A stretch of DNA of 13,212 nucleotides from Rhizobium sp. Q54. GTDB lineage: Bacteria > Pseudomonadota > Alphaproteobacteria > Rhizobiales > Beijerinckiaceae. This document shows, in pieces, positions 12,794 to 13,212 of this stretch. Numbering within the stretch: the first letter of the stretch is position 1; every line of letters begins with the position of its first letter. The DNA lies in contig CAMDOY010000069.1 of NCBI GenBank assembly GCA_945903655.1, forward strand, positions 1 through 13,212, in the 5' to 3' direction. The notes beneath the pieces were generated by a model. The model was given only the letters and a program-made list of their open reading frames with translations, had not been told where the DNA came from and searched no databases. The translations under genes and the position numbers were made by a program.

Positions 12794-12804
12794 CATGGGG
12801 GAGT

Positions 12805-13212
12805 ATGCGCGTGTTTCTCTACGATCACTGGTATATTGCGAGCTTGCGGAGCGCCGTCACGGACAAGCCCCGGCGCGTCCTGATCCTGGGCCGTCCGGTG
12901 CTGCTCTACCGCGCGCCCGATGGCGCGGTGGTGGCCCTTGAGGATCGCTGCCCCCATCGGGACGTGCCGCTCTCCATGGGCTCCGTACAGCCCGATGGAT
13001 CCATCCAGTGCCTCTACCACGGCATGCGCTTTGATCGTGGCGGCGCCTGCATCTTCATCCCCGAGGAGACCCGCGTGGTGTCCGGCGCGCAGGTCCGCAG
13101 TTTTCCGGTGGTGGAGAAATGCGAATGGGTCTGGATCTTCATGGGCGATCCCGCCCGCGCCGACGCCGCGCTCATTCCGGAATATCCCTGGTTTTCGAAG
13201 CCCGGCTTCAAG
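12805..13212 (+). CDS. Rieske 2Fe-2S aromatic ring oxygenase, alpha subunit (VanA-like), N-terminal part
   Basis: The gene starts at ATG 12805 with GGGGGAG upstream and is open for 136 codons to the window edge; full proteins are about 340-360 residues. The N-terminal Rieske domain is clear: DHWYIA at residues 7-12, then CPHRDVPLSMG (49-59) and CLYHGMRFD (69-77), giving the cluster ligands C49, H51, C69 and H72 with the CXH-X17-CX2H spacing. VWIFMGDP (109-116) ends the domain as in vanillate O-demethylase-type oxygenases. The catalytic iron-binding part lies beyond the window. Such enzymes hydroxylate or demethylate aromatic substrates with a separate reductase. The gene has its own predicted promoter and may be a unit distinct from the preceding receptor gene. 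Confidence 0.93.
   Translation, partial: MRVFLYDHWYIASLRSAVTDKPRRVLILGRPVLLYRAPDGAVVALEDRCPHRDVPLSMGSVQPDGSIQCLYHGMRFDRGGACIFIPEETRVVSGAQVRSFPVVEKCEWVWIFMGDPARADAALIPEYPWFSKPGFK

Noticed and set aside
1..13212. CRISPR arrays, intact insertion sequences, integrases or phage genes
   Set aside because: I looked for regularly spaced repeats and for transposase or integrase motifs on both strands and saw none.

Overview
The window looks like the chromosome of a GC-rich Gram-negative bacterium, most likely an alphaproteobacterium. The evidence is high GC with G/C-rich third codon positions, frequent GTG starts, three Bug/TctC-type periplasmic binding proteins, a GcvA-like LysR regulator and an elongator tRNA-Met of alphaproteobacterial appearance. 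Almost all protein genes belong to one theme: uptake and breakdown of an aromatic or heteroaromatic carboxylic acid. The substrate cannot be read from the sequence.

Layout. (1) Bases 1-3484, minus strand: an operon encoding a carboxymuconolactone-decarboxylase-family protein, an ACMSD-like metal-dependent amidohydrolase/decarboxylase, and the three subunits (2Fe-2S, FAD, molybdopterin) of a xanthine-dehydrogenase-family hydroxylase. The large subunit runs off the left edge. The operon has a plausible promoter with an 18-bp near-perfect palindrome over the -10. (2) Bases 3614-4534, minus: a LysR-type regulator, with a textbook T-N11-A dyad (4550-4564) in the divergent intergenic region. (3) Bases 4655-6990, plus: an SCP2-like protein, an alpha/beta hydrolase (ATGA overlap) and a TctC-like binding protein. 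(4) Bases 7008-10801, minus: a tight four-gene operon of Bug binding protein, split thiamine-diphosphate decarboxylase (alpha and beta subunits, ATGA overlap) and a UbiD-family prenylated-FMN decarboxylase. (5) Bases 10802-11314: 513 bp with no convincing gene, but with clustered inverted and direct repeats. (6) 11315-11391, minus: tRNA-Met(CAT) with its own strong promoter. (7) Bases 11634-13212, plus: a third TctC-like binding protein, then a Rieske oxygenase (VanA-like N-terminus, cut by the right edge) whose predicted leader holds two tandem GC-rich hairpins.

How it may work together (inference): the periplasmic receptors capture a carboxylate. The Mo-hydroxylase adds an OH from water to the ring. 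The amidohydrolase and/or UbiD enzyme remove ring carboxylates. The CMD-family protein and the alpha/beta hydrolase resemble the PcaC/PcaD pair that handles lactone intermediates after ring cleavage. The ThDP pair would decarboxylate a 2-oxo acid. No ring-cleaving dioxygenase, no TctA/TctB membrane subunits and no prenyl-FMN synthase (UbiX) are encoded here, so these must lie elsewhere. The most unusual item is the co-transcribed UbiD plus split ComD/ComE-like ThDP decarboxylase with its own binding protein.
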